Under the pieces are notes generated by a model that saw nothing but the letters and a program-made list of their open reading frames with translations, was not told the DNA's origin and made no database searches. A DNA stretch of 64,000 bases from positions 5,355 through 69,354 of the forward strand of contig JBNKEE010000034.1 in NCBI GenBank assembly GCA_050288625.1, written 5' to 3'. The DNA comes from JAAGZL01 sp050288625 (GTDB lineage: Bacteria; Pseudomonadota; Gammaproteobacteria; Chromatiales; Chromatiaceae). This document shows, piece after piece, positions 27,075 through 39,300 of this stretch (its first letter is position 1; each line of letters starts with the position of its first letter). The translations under genes and the position numbers were made by a program.

Positions 27075-28019
27075 ATGAAAATACTACTCCTGTCAGATCG
27101 ACACCACAAATTCGGCTCTACAACTATCTCTCCGTTTCTCTTTATTACTGTGCTTTTGTGTGCGATTGCAGGTATTTCCGCTACTACATCTTGGTTGGCC
27201 TTCAATATGGGGCATGAGCAAGGGGTTGAGCAGGGGATTGAGGATTCACGCCTGGCATCTATTTCTGGGGCCACTATTCAATCCAGCATCAACCAGCAGC
27301 GCAAAGAATGGGAAGACACCAAGAAGAAGACCCGTGAGCACCTAAATGCCATGGCCCTGAAGTTGGGTCAGCTCCAGTCCCATATCGTACGCCTGAACGC
27401 ACTGGGTGAACGTCTGACCAAGATGGGCAAACTGGATGCGGAAGAGTTTGATTTCAAAAAGGCTCCACCACAAGGTGGACTTGAGCAGGACGTTGAGAAG
27501 TATGCTGAGTTGTCAGAGTTGGTTGATGACATGGAGACCCTTTCCAGGGTGATTGAAGACCGTGAGCTCAAACTCAACTTAATGGAAGATTTGATCCTGA
27601 ACAGCGATCTGCAAAAAGAGGTTCAGCCATCAGGCTACCCGGTTAAAGGCGGTTATATCTCTTCAAAATACGGTGAAAGGACTGATCCATTTACCGGAGC
27701 CAAGTCATATCATGACGGTGTTGATTTGGCTGGCAGGGTTGGCGCCAATGTAGAGGCTGCGGCTTCAGGTATTGTCATCTTTTCTGGTGAGAAGCAGGGG
27801 TATGGAAAGGTAATAAAGCTTCACCACGGCAACGGTATTGTCACTCTCTATGCACACAATAAGCGGCTTCTGGCAGAAGTTGGAGATTATGTGACTAAGG
27901 GCCAGAAGATAGCAGCTGTAGGTTCAACTGGGCGCTCTACCGGACCACATCTGCATTTTGAGGTGCAGCTCAATGGTAAGACAGTAGACCCAGAGAAGTA
28001 TCTGCACGCATCCAAATAA
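27075..28019 (+). CDS. M23 (LytM) family envelope metallopeptidase
   Basis: A 314-residue membrane-anchored peptidase: one helix at about 19-43, a periplasmic coiled-coil segment (about 70-175), then a C-terminal LytM domain with complete zinc and catalytic residues (H213 and D217 in HDGVD, H261, H292 and H294 in HLHFE). An intact active site means it should cut peptidoglycan cross-links rather than act only as an activator. It is the counterpart of the peptidase gene found upstream of secA in pseudomonads. ATG 27075 has no ribosome site, and an AT-rich TACAAT abuts it; a leaderless transcript is possible. The start is therefore less certain than the rest. Confidence 0.92.
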   Translation: MKILLLSDRHHKFGSTTISPFLFITVLLCAIAGISATTSWLAFNMGHEQGVEQGIEDSRLASISGATIQSSINQQRKEWEDTKKKTREHLNAMALKLGQLQSHIVRLNALGERLTKMGKLDAEEFDFKKAPPQGGLEQDVEKYAELSELVDDMETLSRVIEDRELKLNLMEDLILNSDLQKEVQPSGYPVKGGYISSKYGERTDPFTGAKSYHDGVDLAGRVGANVEAAASGIVIFSGEKQGYGKVIKLHHGNGIVTLYAHNKRLLAEVGDYVTKGQKIAAVGSTGRSTGPHLHFEVQLNGKTVDPEKYLHASK

Positions 28020-28163
28020 TCCTGTTTTTAGTCACTGTATACATTATTTTAGTGCGCGGTCTTTTAAGAAAACCGTAAATCCGGTTGCAATCACATCTTA
28101 TGACTCCATCTAACCTGTATCCATGTACGGATCGGTCAGCTTACATGGCGTTGGTGCATAAGC

Positions 28164-28181
28164 GATAATGGGCCCATTATC
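28164..28181. repeat. Perfect 18-base palindrome upstream of secA
   Basis: GATAATGGGCCCATTATC reads the same on both strands. It lies 67 bases before secA, in the 229-base gap after the M23 gene. It could be an operator for a dimeric regulator or part of a leader structure. No secM-like reading frame is evident in the gap. No factor is known to me for this sequence. Confidence 0.55.
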
Positions 28182-28248
28182 CCTGCCACCAGAGCCTGTT
28201 TTGCGGTATCATTTCCAGCTTTAATTATTCCAGACGGAACAGATTTTC

Positions 28249-31053
<2,805 letters not shown>

Positions 31054-31070
31054 TCTAGACGGGAGTGGTA

Positions 31071-32282
31071 GTGACTGGTTCCTCGTTGGATTTTACCCCT
31101 GTTAGTGGCATACGCCTGGGCTCAACTTCAGCCGGGATAAAGTATACTGATAGAAATGACCTGGTGATCATAGAAATGGCGCCCGGTTCAACTTGTGCCG
31201 CCGTATTCACCCGTAACGCCTTTTGCGCCGCACCGGTACTGGTGGCAAAACAGCATCTGCGGGAGATGTCTCCGCGTTATCTGTTGATCAATTCCGGCAA
31301 TGCCAATGCTGGAACCGGTAGAGATGGGTTGGCTGTCTGTAATCAAACCTGTGTGGCATTGTCGGAGATTGCGGGTTGTGATGCTGAGCAGGTTTTGCCT
31401 TTCTCTACCGGTGTAATAGGTGAACTGCTGCCTTTGACCAAGGTGTCGGCAGCGCTTCCGCAGGCTTTTGCAAACCTGGATGAGTCGGGGTGGCAGAACG
31501 CGGCTCGAGCCATCATGACCACGGATACGGTTCCCAAGCTGGTGTCACAGAGTTTTCAGTGTGATGGAAAGAAGATAACTGTCACCGGGATGGCCAAGGG
31601 CTCTGGGATGATACGGCCGGACATGGCTACAATGCTTGCCTATGTGGCTACGGACGCCAAAGTAGAAGCCGATCTGTTGCAGGAGTGTCTGCAACGGGCG
31701 GTAGGCCCCTCATTTAATTCCATCACCGTGGATGGCGACACCTCCACCAACGATGCATGTGTGCTAATGGCCACTGGAGCCGGCGCTCATCCCGCTATTA
31801 CAGACCTGGATAGTGTCGCATTCGAAGATTTATGTGACGCCGTCGGGAGTGTCTGTATGGAGCTGGCGCGGGCCATAGTCCTGGACGGCGAGGGTGCGAC
31901 CAAACTGGTCGAGATCCTGGTGGAAGGGGCTGCTGATATGGTTGAAGCGCGCCGAGTGGCCTACACCATCGCCCACTCGCCCCTGGTAAAAACAGCTTTA
32001 TTTGCCTCCGATCCGAACTGGGGGCGTATCCTGGCCGCTGTCGGCAGGGCTGGTTTGGAAGATCTAGATATCAATGTCATCCGCATATGGTTGGATGATG
32101 TGTCTATTGTGAAAGATGGCGGACGTGATCCGAGCTATAGCGAAGAGGCGGGTCAGGTGGTTATGGACCGGGACGAGTTTGTCATCCGGGTGGATCTGTG
32201 TCGTGGAGATGCAGAAGCCAGGGTTCTGACCTGCGACCTATCCTATGACTACGTAAAGATAAATGCCGAGTATCGTACTTAG
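31071..32282 (+). CDS. argJ: Glutamate N-acetyltransferase/amino-acid acetyltransferase
   Basis: Ornithine acetyltransferase of the cyclic arginine pathway: it recycles acetyl from N-acetylornithine to glutamate. The enzyme self-cleaves before a threonine; the site is recognisable in KGSGMIRPDMATMLAY near residue 177, with the nucleophilic Thr in ATMLA. I take GTG 31071, with GGGAG six bases upstream, giving 403 residues; GTG 31065 is two codons earlier and too close to that site. With argF and argD in the same window, the organism makes ornithine by the acetyl-recycling route. Confidence 0.95.
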   Translation: MTGSSLDFTPVSGIRLGSTSAGIKYTDRNDLVIIEMAPGSTCAAVFTRNAFCAAPVLVAKQHLREMSPRYLLINSGNANAGTGRDGLAVCNQTCVALSEIAGCDAEQVLPFSTGVIGELLPLTKVSAALPQAFANLDESGWQNAARAIMTTDTVPKLVSQSFQCDGKKITVTGMAKGSGMIRPDMATMLAYVATDAKVEADLLQECLQRAVGPSFNSITVDGDTSTNDACVLMATGAGAHPAITDLDSVAFEDLCDAVGSVCMELARAIVLDGEGATKLVEILVEGAADMVEARRVAYTIAHSPLVKTALFASDPNWGRILAAVGRAGLEDLDINVIRIWLDDVSIVKDGGRDPSYSEEAGQVVMDRDEFVIRVDLCRGDAEARVLTCDLSYDYVKINAEYRT

Positions 32283-32299
32283 ATATTGATCTAAAAAAC

Positions 32300-32416
32300 T
32301 GTAGGAGCCCGCTCGGCTTTGGCATCCTGCGTCGCTCTACCTCCTGCATCCATGCAGTCGTCCTGCGGGCGATTATGGCAGGATTATCTTATCGCCCAGA
32401 GGACTGGGCTCCTACA
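32300..32416. repeat. REP/MITE-like intergenic element with nested inverted repeats
   Basis: TGTAGGAGCCC at 32300-32310 is matched by its exact reverse complement GGGCTCCTACA at 32406-32416. Inside lie a CTGCAT-CC-ATGCAG hairpin (32344-32357) and a GGGCGAT/ATCGCCC pair (32367-32373 with 32391-32397). It fills the space between the convergent ends of argJ and the QueD-like gene, so it may also stop transcription from both sides. GTAGGAGC-type ends recall the REP elements of pseudomonads. No transposase is encoded. Copy number cannot be judged from one window. Confidence 0.65.
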
Positions 32417-32435
32417 AGAAAATCTATGGTCATAA

Positions 32436-33287
32436 TTAGGATGACCCAATCGCCCCCTTATCCACGCCCTCGAACACACGGACCTGGAAGTCAGAATCCG
32501 GATGTTCCTGTTTTAACTTATCTGCAATATGCTGAGCCAGATTTTCTACGGTGGAGTCGGTGTCGATCGTGTAGCATAGGCGTTTCGGTAGTTCCAGTTG
32601 GAAGCTTCCATGCTCGGCCTGGTAGCCAAAACGTAGATATGTTGTGCCATCTGATGTGAACTCATCAGCAAGATCGTCCTTGGTGCCTATATAGACATCA
32701 CGCCAGTGTTCCGCCCATCTTGTTTCCAGATCACTGTTTCGTTCCCCGTCCTGAGATATCTCGATGCGTGATCTATGCCCATGGGCGATGCGCTGACAAT
32801 TTCCGCAGTGCTGTCTTAGTCCGTGGCTGTAATGAAAGCTTGGATCATACGCAGATTCGTGGTGCAACCTTAGATGAAAACTTGCTACATTGTCCGGTAG
32901 CCCTGGTGTTATCCTTTCCATGATAGCCGTTGCCAGACTCTTCTGATCTATTCGGTCTGTGTCGATATTCGTGACGGCTGTTGCCGGTGAGCTGTGACGG
33001 ATCCATTCCCCGGAGTTGAGCTGGAATTCGACTTCGATCTCTCCTGTGCTCTCCGTTACGCTGCAATTGTGGTTGGATGCAGGTACAAGAAGTTTGTGAT
33101 CAAAATCCTGGTCGATGGCCAGTTTTACCTGTTTCTTGATGTCAGAGAAATCCAGAACCATCCCCTGGTTATTCAGGTCTCCTTCAAGTTCTACATCAAC
33201 ACGCCAACTCTCGCCCACAATCCCACGTTCTTCGTCTAGTAAAGATGAATCGATAATGGTGAGATTATTAATGAACAGCTTTGCCAT
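32436..33287 (-). CDS. Double-domain QueD/6-pyruvoyltetrahydropterin synthase-like protein
   Basis: A 283-residue cytoplasmic protein made of two T-fold, QueD-like halves. The N-terminal half has VLDFSDIKKQVKLAIDQDFDH (about 44-64), the typical second half of a QueD signature. The C-terminal half has FHYSHGLRQHCGNCQRIAHGHR (about 151-172), which holds the catalytic Cys and zinc-binding HGH pattern. QueD makes 6-carboxytetrahydropterin for queuosine; this larger relative may do that or another pterin reaction. The start ATG 33287 lacks a clear ribosome site. It lies between the repeat element and tRNA-Thr and has no queuosine gene beside it. Confidence 0.8.
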   Translation of the reverse strand: MAKLFINNLTIIDSSLLDEERGIVGESWRVDVELEGDLNNQGMVLDFSDIKKQVKLAIDQDFDHKLLVPASNHNCSVTESTGEIEVEFQLNSGEWIRHSSPATAVTNIDTDRIDQKSLATAIMERITPGLPDNVASFHLRLHHESAYDPSFHYSHGLRQHCGNCQRIAHGHRSRIEISQDGERNSDLETRWAEHWRDVYIGTKDDLADEFTSDGTTYLRFGYQAEHGSFQLELPKRLCYTIDTDSTVENLAQHIADKLKQEHPDSDFQVRVFEGVDKGAIGSS

Positions 33288-33319
33288 CTGTTAGAGCCAG
33301 TACAGATATGGGTTGAAAA

Positions 33320-33395
<76 letters not shown>

Positions 33396-33408
33396 CCGAA
33401 GAGGGGGC

Positions 33409-33437
33409 AGTATAAAGAATCGTGGATAGGCGAACAA
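33409..33437 (-). promoter_or_regulatory. Candidate sigma-70 promoter of tRNA-Thr
   Basis: On the minus strand TTGTTC (33437-33432), a 17-base spacer and TATACT (33414-33409). Transcription would start near 33402, a few bases before the mature 5' end at 33395. A GC-rich CCCCCTC stretch follows the -10 box, as in the discriminators of stringently controlled promoters. Confidence 0.65.
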
Positions 33438-33626
33438 TAGTTATGGATAGAATCAGCCTAGTCAATTTGGGTCTGAAGTCATAGAATTAACCCACACAGT
33501 TCAGTGGACGTTCGACATAGTGAAGGTAATAGTCCTTCCGTAGCGCTGGAGTCATATAAGCTGATACTGATACTACCACGAGGCCGTTAGCCATTTGTCG
33601 GTAAATGTCTACAGCCTGTCCTGCAA

Positions 33627-33643
33627 TTGGTCATGTTGACCAA
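33627..33643. repeat. Inverted repeat upstream of the minor-pilin operon
   Basis: TTGGTCATGTTGACCAA is a perfect 7-base inverted repeat with a 3-base centre, ending 16 bases before the fimT start. It could be a regulator site or a leader hairpin close to the ribosome site. The remaining sequence from 33438 to 33626 shows no gene and no clear promoter. Confidence 0.45.
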
Positions 33644-33659
33644 ACTAGATGTTATACCT

Positions 33660-34208
33660 ATGAATATGAAAAGAGCTTACGGTTTTACCCTAATTGAACT
33701 GGTCGTTACGGTGGTCGTCGCCATTGTGCTATTGGGCATCGCCATACCTTCGTTCAGGTTCATGATGGCCAATAGTCGAGCAACTACTCAGTCAAACTCC
33801 CTGTATTCAGCGCTTAACTACGCCAGGAGTGAGGCGATAGGTAGAAAGTCCACCGTGACGGTCTGTTCGAAGGCTACCGCCGACGCCACTACCACGGTTT
33901 GTGGGGCCAGCGGAGATTGGGCACATGGTTGGCATGTGTTTGTGGATGGCGGTACTACAGGTACGGTAGATGGTACCGATTCTGTGCTTAAGCATTGGAG
34001 GCCGCTGCCGGGTGCGGCTACCGTGACTACGACAGATGCATATGTCGGATTCGATGGCGACGCTTCGAAGAATACCGTTACGGCGGGAGAAGTGACTTTT
34101 GCCATGGCCGAAGCAGGCAGCACCGGAAACGTCAGCCGCTGTGTACGGGTTGCCGTAATAGGTTCGATTCGTATGCATAAGATTACCACTACTGCCACCT
34201 GCCCATGA
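33660..34208 (+). CDS. fimT: Minor pilin, FimT/GspH family
   Basis: Prepilin-like protein with leader ending RAYG and cleavage before FTLIELVVTV, followed by the N-methylated hydrophobic helix with Glu at mature position 5. The rest is a GspH/FimT-type globular domain with two cysteines near the end. I place the start at ATG 33660 (182 residues), which gives the short leader expected for PilD substrates; ATG 33666 or a longer GTG form at 33627 are possible. It is the first gene of the pilV-W-X-Y1-E operon and could equally be called FimU. It helps to prime pilus assembly. Confidence 0.87.
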   Translation: MNMKRAYGFTLIELVVTVVVAIVLLGIAIPSFRFMMANSRATTQSNSLYSALNYARSEAIGRKSTVTVCSKATADATTTVCGASGDWAHGWHVFVDGGTTGTVDGTDSVLKHWRPLPGAATVTTTDAYVGFDGDASKNTVTAGEVTFAMAEAGSTGNVSRCVRVAVIGSIRMHKITTTATCP

Positions 34209-34223
34209 TGGAGAGATGGAAAT

Positions 34224-34688
34224 ATGATACTTAATAAGCATCGAATGAGCGGTTTCAGTCTGCTGGAGGCACTTATCACGGCCATCGTGCTGGCTGTGGG
34301 TCTGCTGGGTATGGCCGGGCTTCAGGGCAGGACTCTTGGTAGTAACCATAGTTCTTATCTGCGTTCCCAGGCGGTCATTATGGCCTATGACATGATGGAT
34401 AGGATGCGTGCCAACAGGCAAGCTGCGGCTGTAAATGGCAACTATTCCCGTGCGTTTGGCGACTCCGCTCCAACTAAGGATTGTGAAACGTCAGCATGTA
34501 GCAGTTCCGATATGGCCGATGCCGATGAAATGGAGTGGGTGGCCACTGTGCAAACGTTGCCTGGCGGTGATGGCGCCTATTCCGTGAATGCCGCCACAGG
34601 TGTGGCAACTGTAAGTGTACGTTGGGATGACATGAGGACAGGCAATACAGGTGATTATCAAACATTCACTGTATCTACCATGCTATGA
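34224..34688 (+). CDS. pilV: Minor pilin PilV
   Basis: A 154-residue type IV pilus minor pilin. The leader MILNKHRMSG is cut before FSLLEALITAIVL; a GLLGMAGLQG stretch then leads to the PilV-specific S.RSQA.I.AYDMMDRMRANR region near 46-65. PilV together with PilW, PilX and FimU forms the tip-initiating complex. It follows fimT after 15 bases with GGAGAGATGG upstream, and its stop overlaps pilW by four bases. Confidence 0.92.
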   Translation: MILNKHRMSGFSLLEALITAIVLAVGLLGMAGLQGRTLGSNHSSYLRSQAVIMAYDMMDRMRANRQAAAVNGNYSRAFGDSAPTKDCETSACSSSDMADADEMEWVATVQTLPGGDGAYSVNAATGVATVSVRWDDMRTGNTGDYQTFTVSTML

Positions 34689-35761
34689 GAAATTACGCTA
34701 TGAACAATCAGGGTATGTACGGGCAGCAAGGATTTTCCTTGGTAGAACTTATGGTGGGGATGATCATCGGGCTCTTCTTGGCCATGGGTGTTGCTCAGGT
34801 ATTCATTTCCAACAATAGTACCTTTCGATCTCAAGAAGGTCTGTCCAGAGTACAAGAGGGAGGGCGTTTTGCCATGCAACGCATCTCCTCAGCTGTTCGA
34901 TTAGCGGGTTTTTTTGGATGTTCAGGACCGAGTGATAAAGAGTTAACCGCAGATGCATACGTTCTTGCATCAAGCCCACCAAGTGGACTAGCAACAATTA
35001 CGACAGATACCCCTGTCACGGGACAGGATAACGTGGCTGCGAGTACCAGCATATCGGGAAAAACACTGGTGACAGGTTCGGATACGATTACCCTGCGTGG
35101 CTCCGGTATGGCGGGGGTGAGTTATACCGGAACTGATGCTAGTCCGGCGGCTGATATCACTATCAATACCGCGACTTACCCAATTGTGGAGGGGGATTAT
35201 GTACTGATCTCTGACTGCTCTACCATCAATATGGTTCGCGCCACAGAAGACACCACTCAGTCTCTGGTGAAACACGCCATGACCTCTGGTGGCGATGACT
35301 ACAATACGCAGGATAGCCTTACCAAACTGTTTGGTGCTGATGCGATTGTGACTAATCCATTCATAAACACCTTTTTTGTGGCGGATAGTGGCCGTACCAA
35401 TTACCAGGGGAATAGCGTTACCTCTCTCTATATGCAGGATATGAGTGGCGCTGTGCATGAGTTGGTCGAGGGTGTGTCGCAGCTTCAAGTCATGTATGGC
35501 GTGGATACCGATGAGGATTACCAGTCAGATCGCTATATGGATGCCTCGCAGATTACTACCGCAAAGAATTGGGGGGATGTTGTGAGCGTACGTGTCTCGC
35601 TGTTGGTGGATAGTGTCGATGATGCCTTGCAGGAGCCGACCGATTACGTATTTATGGAGACTTCATATACCCCAGGCACTGGTGATAAGAGATTGAGAAA
35701 GGAGTTCACCGGGTTTTATACCTTGAGAAATAGAGCATTGGGAGAGATGTCGGAGCTATGA
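34685..35761 (+). CDS. pilW: Minor pilin PilW
   Basis: A 358-residue minor pilin. The leader ends at GQQG and is cut before FSLVELMVGMIIGLFL; then FISNNSTFRSQEGLSRVQEGGRFA-type sequence and VRLAGFFGC near 78-86 identify PilW. A long beta-rich C-terminal domain ends in FYTLRNRAL. It belongs to the core minor-pilin set that starts fibre growth and positions PilY1. It overlaps pilV by four bases and pilX by four bases, so all three are translationally coupled. Confidence 0.92.
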   Translation: MRNYAMNNQGMYGQQGFSLVELMVGMIIGLFLAMGVAQVFISNNSTFRSQEGLSRVQEGGRFAMQRISSAVRLAGFFGCSGPSDKELTADAYVLASSPPSGLATITTDTPVTGQDNVAASTSISGKTLVTGSDTITLRGSGMAGVSYTGTDASPAADITINTATYPIVEGDYVLISDCSTINMVRATEDTTQSLVKHAMTSGGDDYNTQDSLTKLFGADAIVTNPFINTFFVADSGRTNYQGNSVTSLYMQDMSGAVHELVEGVSQLQVMYGVDTDEDYQSDRYMDASQITTAKNWGDVVSVRVSLLVDSVDDALQEPTDYVFMETSYTPGTGDKRLRKEFTGFYTLRNRALGEMSEL

Positions 35762-36279
35762 TGCGCGCAAATATGAAAATCAGGCAAACCGGAGCCGTAT
35801 TAGCCATTTCGCTTATCTTTCTGGTGGTGCTAACGTTGCTTGGTATCACTGGCGCCCAGAATACGGTTATCGAAGAGCGCATGACGAGTAACTTTCGTGA
35901 TGAGCAGATAGCGCTTGAGGCGGCAGAAGCGGCCATGAAAGCTGCAGAAAAGAAACTAAAGGTATTCGCGGTGTTTGACGCCATGGCGTGGGACGGCACT
36001 AATGGAACGCATGAAGGAGTTCCGAGCAAGAACCCGTTTGGAACCGTTGCCACCCAGACCGTTACCGGCCTCAGTGGAATCGATGGTGTGGCCTCGCAAA
36101 ATCCCACATATTACATTGAACGTCTCAACGAAGTTCTTTTGCATGGTAGCAGTGTAGGCGTCGGTTTTGGACCGCCACCTACCATGCGCTATTTCAGGGT
36201 AACGGCGAAGGGTTGGGGCAAGGCATCGACTACCGATCCGCAGGTCGTGATACAAAGTACGTTTTATCGAATGGATTGA
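35758..36279 (+). CDS. pilX: Minor pilin PilX
   Basis: A 173-residue minor pilin. The start region RQTG-AVLAISLIFLVVLTLLGITG is the PilX type of prepilin leader, in which the residue after the Gly is Ala rather than Phe; EERMTSNFRDEQIALEAAEAA at about 42-62 is the family signature. In P. aeruginosa PilX interacts with PilY1 at the tip. It is coupled to pilW by an ATGA overlap; 82 bases precede the chosen pilY1 start. Confidence 0.9.
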   Translation: MMRANMKIRQTGAVLAISLIFLVVLTLLGITGAQNTVIEERMTSNFRDEQIALEAAEAAMKAAEKKLKVFAVFDAMAWDGTNGTHEGVPSKNPFGTVATQTVTGLSGIDGVASQNPTYYIERLNEVLLHGSSVGVGFGPPPTMRYFRVTAKGWGKASTTDPQVVIQSTFYRMD

Positions 36280-36361
36280 CTAGGTGCCGTTTGGCTTATT
36301 TAGAGTCATACGAAAGACCTTGGGTAACTTGGATGATGTTTATTGGAGAGTGAGGTGGGTC

Positions 36362-39300
36362 ATGATGATTGCTAACAGTTTACACAAGCGCAGAAACTCA
36401 TGGTTTTATGGTCTGGGATTTGCTGTCTTGTCTGTTCTATTCTCGTCAGCAGCACATGCGATGAGCCTTGCTCAGGCGCCGCTGTTTCTGGTGACCTACG
36501 CAGAGCCTCTGGTGATGCTGAATATGTCGAATGATCATCAGCTCTACTTTAAGGCGTATGATGATTACTCTAATCTAGATAGCTCTTCTGAAGCTGAAAC
36601 TACATACAAGCACAGTATTGATTACTACGGTTATTTTGATAGTGACAAGTGCTACAGTTATAGCAGTGGCATCTTCGAACCTACTTCTGAAACAGCTGAT
36701 AAATACTGTAGTGGTATCAATTGGAGTGGGAATTTCCTGAACTGGGCAACCATGAGCAGGATGGATGCTGTCCGAAAGATACTATATGGCGGCATGCGTT
36801 CCACGGATACTGCTTCGGTGACTGTTTTGGAAAGGGCATTTATTCCTACAGATTCGCACAGTTTTGTTAAATACTACGATGGAGGCGATGTCGACCAACT
36901 GACGCCCTATTCCACAGCTATTTCGATGTGTAATACCACGTATGCATCAAGTGGTAATTCGAGAGACAACACGGACCCTCCCTTAATGCGCGTAGCCCAA
37001 GGTAACTACTCTCTTTGGACCGCCCATGAAGTTAATCAATGTCATTGGTCTGAAGAAAACAATAATTCTAATTCTAATAACCCTGCAGTTACCGGTATTA
37101 GCGCATCTTCTACACCGCCGAGTAATAGTGCCACAGGGAGCGCGGAGTTTACCGTACGCGTCAAGGTGTGTGTGTCCGGTTTGGAAGAGGATAACTGTGA
37201 GGAGTATCCGAGTGGATATAAAAAACCTACCGGTCTGCTGCACGAGTATGGCGAAGACGGATCGATAAAGTTTGGCCTAATGACAGGTAGTTACCAAAAA
37301 AACAAGTCTGGCGGTGTTCTTAGAAAGAATATAACTAGTTTTGCGGATGAGGTTAGAAGTGCAGACGGCATATTCTTATTTCCCACAGACTCAATTGTTG
37401 GCACTTTGAATAAACTGCGTATTACACGGTTCGATTTTGGTAGCAATCAATACAATACTCTGGATAGCTGCTCATTTGGTAAGTATGGATTTGATGATGG
37501 AGAGTGTAGTAACTGGGGCAATCCACAGTCCGAACTATTTTATGAGTCTCTTCGCTATTTTGCTGGAAAATCTGCTACGCCGGACTTCAATGCAAACGAT
37601 AGCTCTTATATAAATGCCATTACTACCGCTTCATGGTCCGACCCATTAAATTCAGCGAACTATTGCGCACCTGCCAATATAATTCAGTTTAATGCTAGTA
37701 CCAATAGTTTTGACGGGGACCAATTAAGCGGGTTCTCAGATTTCAGCGCAACACAGACATTGGATGAATTTACTGACGAGGTTGGAGATGGGGAAGGTGT
37801 TACAGATGCGGGCACCTACTTTATAGGAACCATTCCCGGTAGTACTGATAAATCCTGTACCGCCAAGGATCTTGATAATCTATCAGATGGAACTGGAACT
37901 TGCCCTGAAGCGCCTTGGCTTGAGGGAACATACCAAATTGCTGGTTTGGCGTATTTTGCAAAAACAGAGAGCATCCGTTCTAATCTTCTTGAATATAACG
38001 GCACTACGGCTGATATACGCGTAAACACATTTGGTGTGGCGCTGAGTCCGGCTCAGCCGGTTATTCGAGTACCTGTCCCAGGTACGGATGATAAAGAGGT
38101 GCTCATTCTGCCTGCATGCATGGAATTTCGTGACGGGAGTGTTAGTGGTGCTCCTGTTAATGCGAATGGCCGCAGACATAATGGCAATTGCGCCATTGTG
38201 GATTTTAAAATTGTGGAACCGCATACCGAGGTTGGCGGTGTTGCCACCGGTAAGTTCCTGGTGTTGTGGGAGTCAGCGCAGTATGGTGGTGACTATGACC
38301 AGGATATGGGTGGCATAATAGAATATCAGATTGATAGCAACTCAATTGAAGTAACTACTGATGTGTATGGTGCATCCACCGGGGGTATACATGGTTTTGG
38401 CTATGTCATATCCGGGACCACTCAAGATGGGTTGCATATACATTCCGGCCATAACGATTTCAAAGATTATGAAGACCCATATTCCGGGATACAGGATTGT
38501 ATATCACTTGGTGGCTGCAACTATGGTGATGCAGCAACATCAGTTACATATGCCATAGGTACTACTACTGCTACACAATTGGAAACACCGCTGTACTACG
38601 CTGCCAAGTGGGGCGGTTTTTCGGAAGAAGATAACGTTGCTTTGCGTCCTTCAGGTACTAGCTCTCCTAACAACAAACCTGATCAAAATTATGAGTGGGA
38701 TAACAATTCCGACGGGATTCCAGATAACTATTTCTATTCTACAAATCCATCAGAGTTGTATACTGCCTTGAGCAAGGTGTTTGAGGATATCTCTGAACAG
38801 ACCGCGTCCGCCTCATCTACCGCTGCCAACTCGCAAAAGCTTGCCACTGGAACCAATATCTTTCAGGCAACATTTAATAGTGAAGATTGGTCCGGAGGTC
38901 TGTTAAAGTATGATGTTAATACATCTTCCGGTGCCTTAACCCTGAGTAGTACATGGGGAGCAGATGGTGATGCTGCGACCGAATTGAGTAGCTCTGGAAG
39001 GACCATTATTACCTATAACCCAGATGCCACCGGTGCTACAGACGATGGTATGGCGTTTACCTGGGCCAGATTAAATCTTGATGATGCAGACCATGATCCT
39101 ATAACCTCCTATATAGATTATTTAAACACAGATCCTGATACCGGCACTACCGACGCCTTGGGTCAGGATCGTTTGAATTACCTAAGAGGGGACGACTCCA
39201 AGGAAAAGAGTGAATCTGGTGGTATCTTTAGGATCAGAAGCAGAATATTGGGTGATATTGTAAACTCTGGTCCGGTATATGTCGGCGATCCTAATTTCAG

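Noticed and set aside
32300..32416. CRISPR array or insertion sequence
   Set aside because: There is one pair of inverted, not direct, repeats, no spacers and no transposase frame.
36362..38800. von Willebrand A domain in the N-terminal half of PilY1
   Set aside because: A DxSxS MIDAS motif was not seen, so the domain is not claimed.
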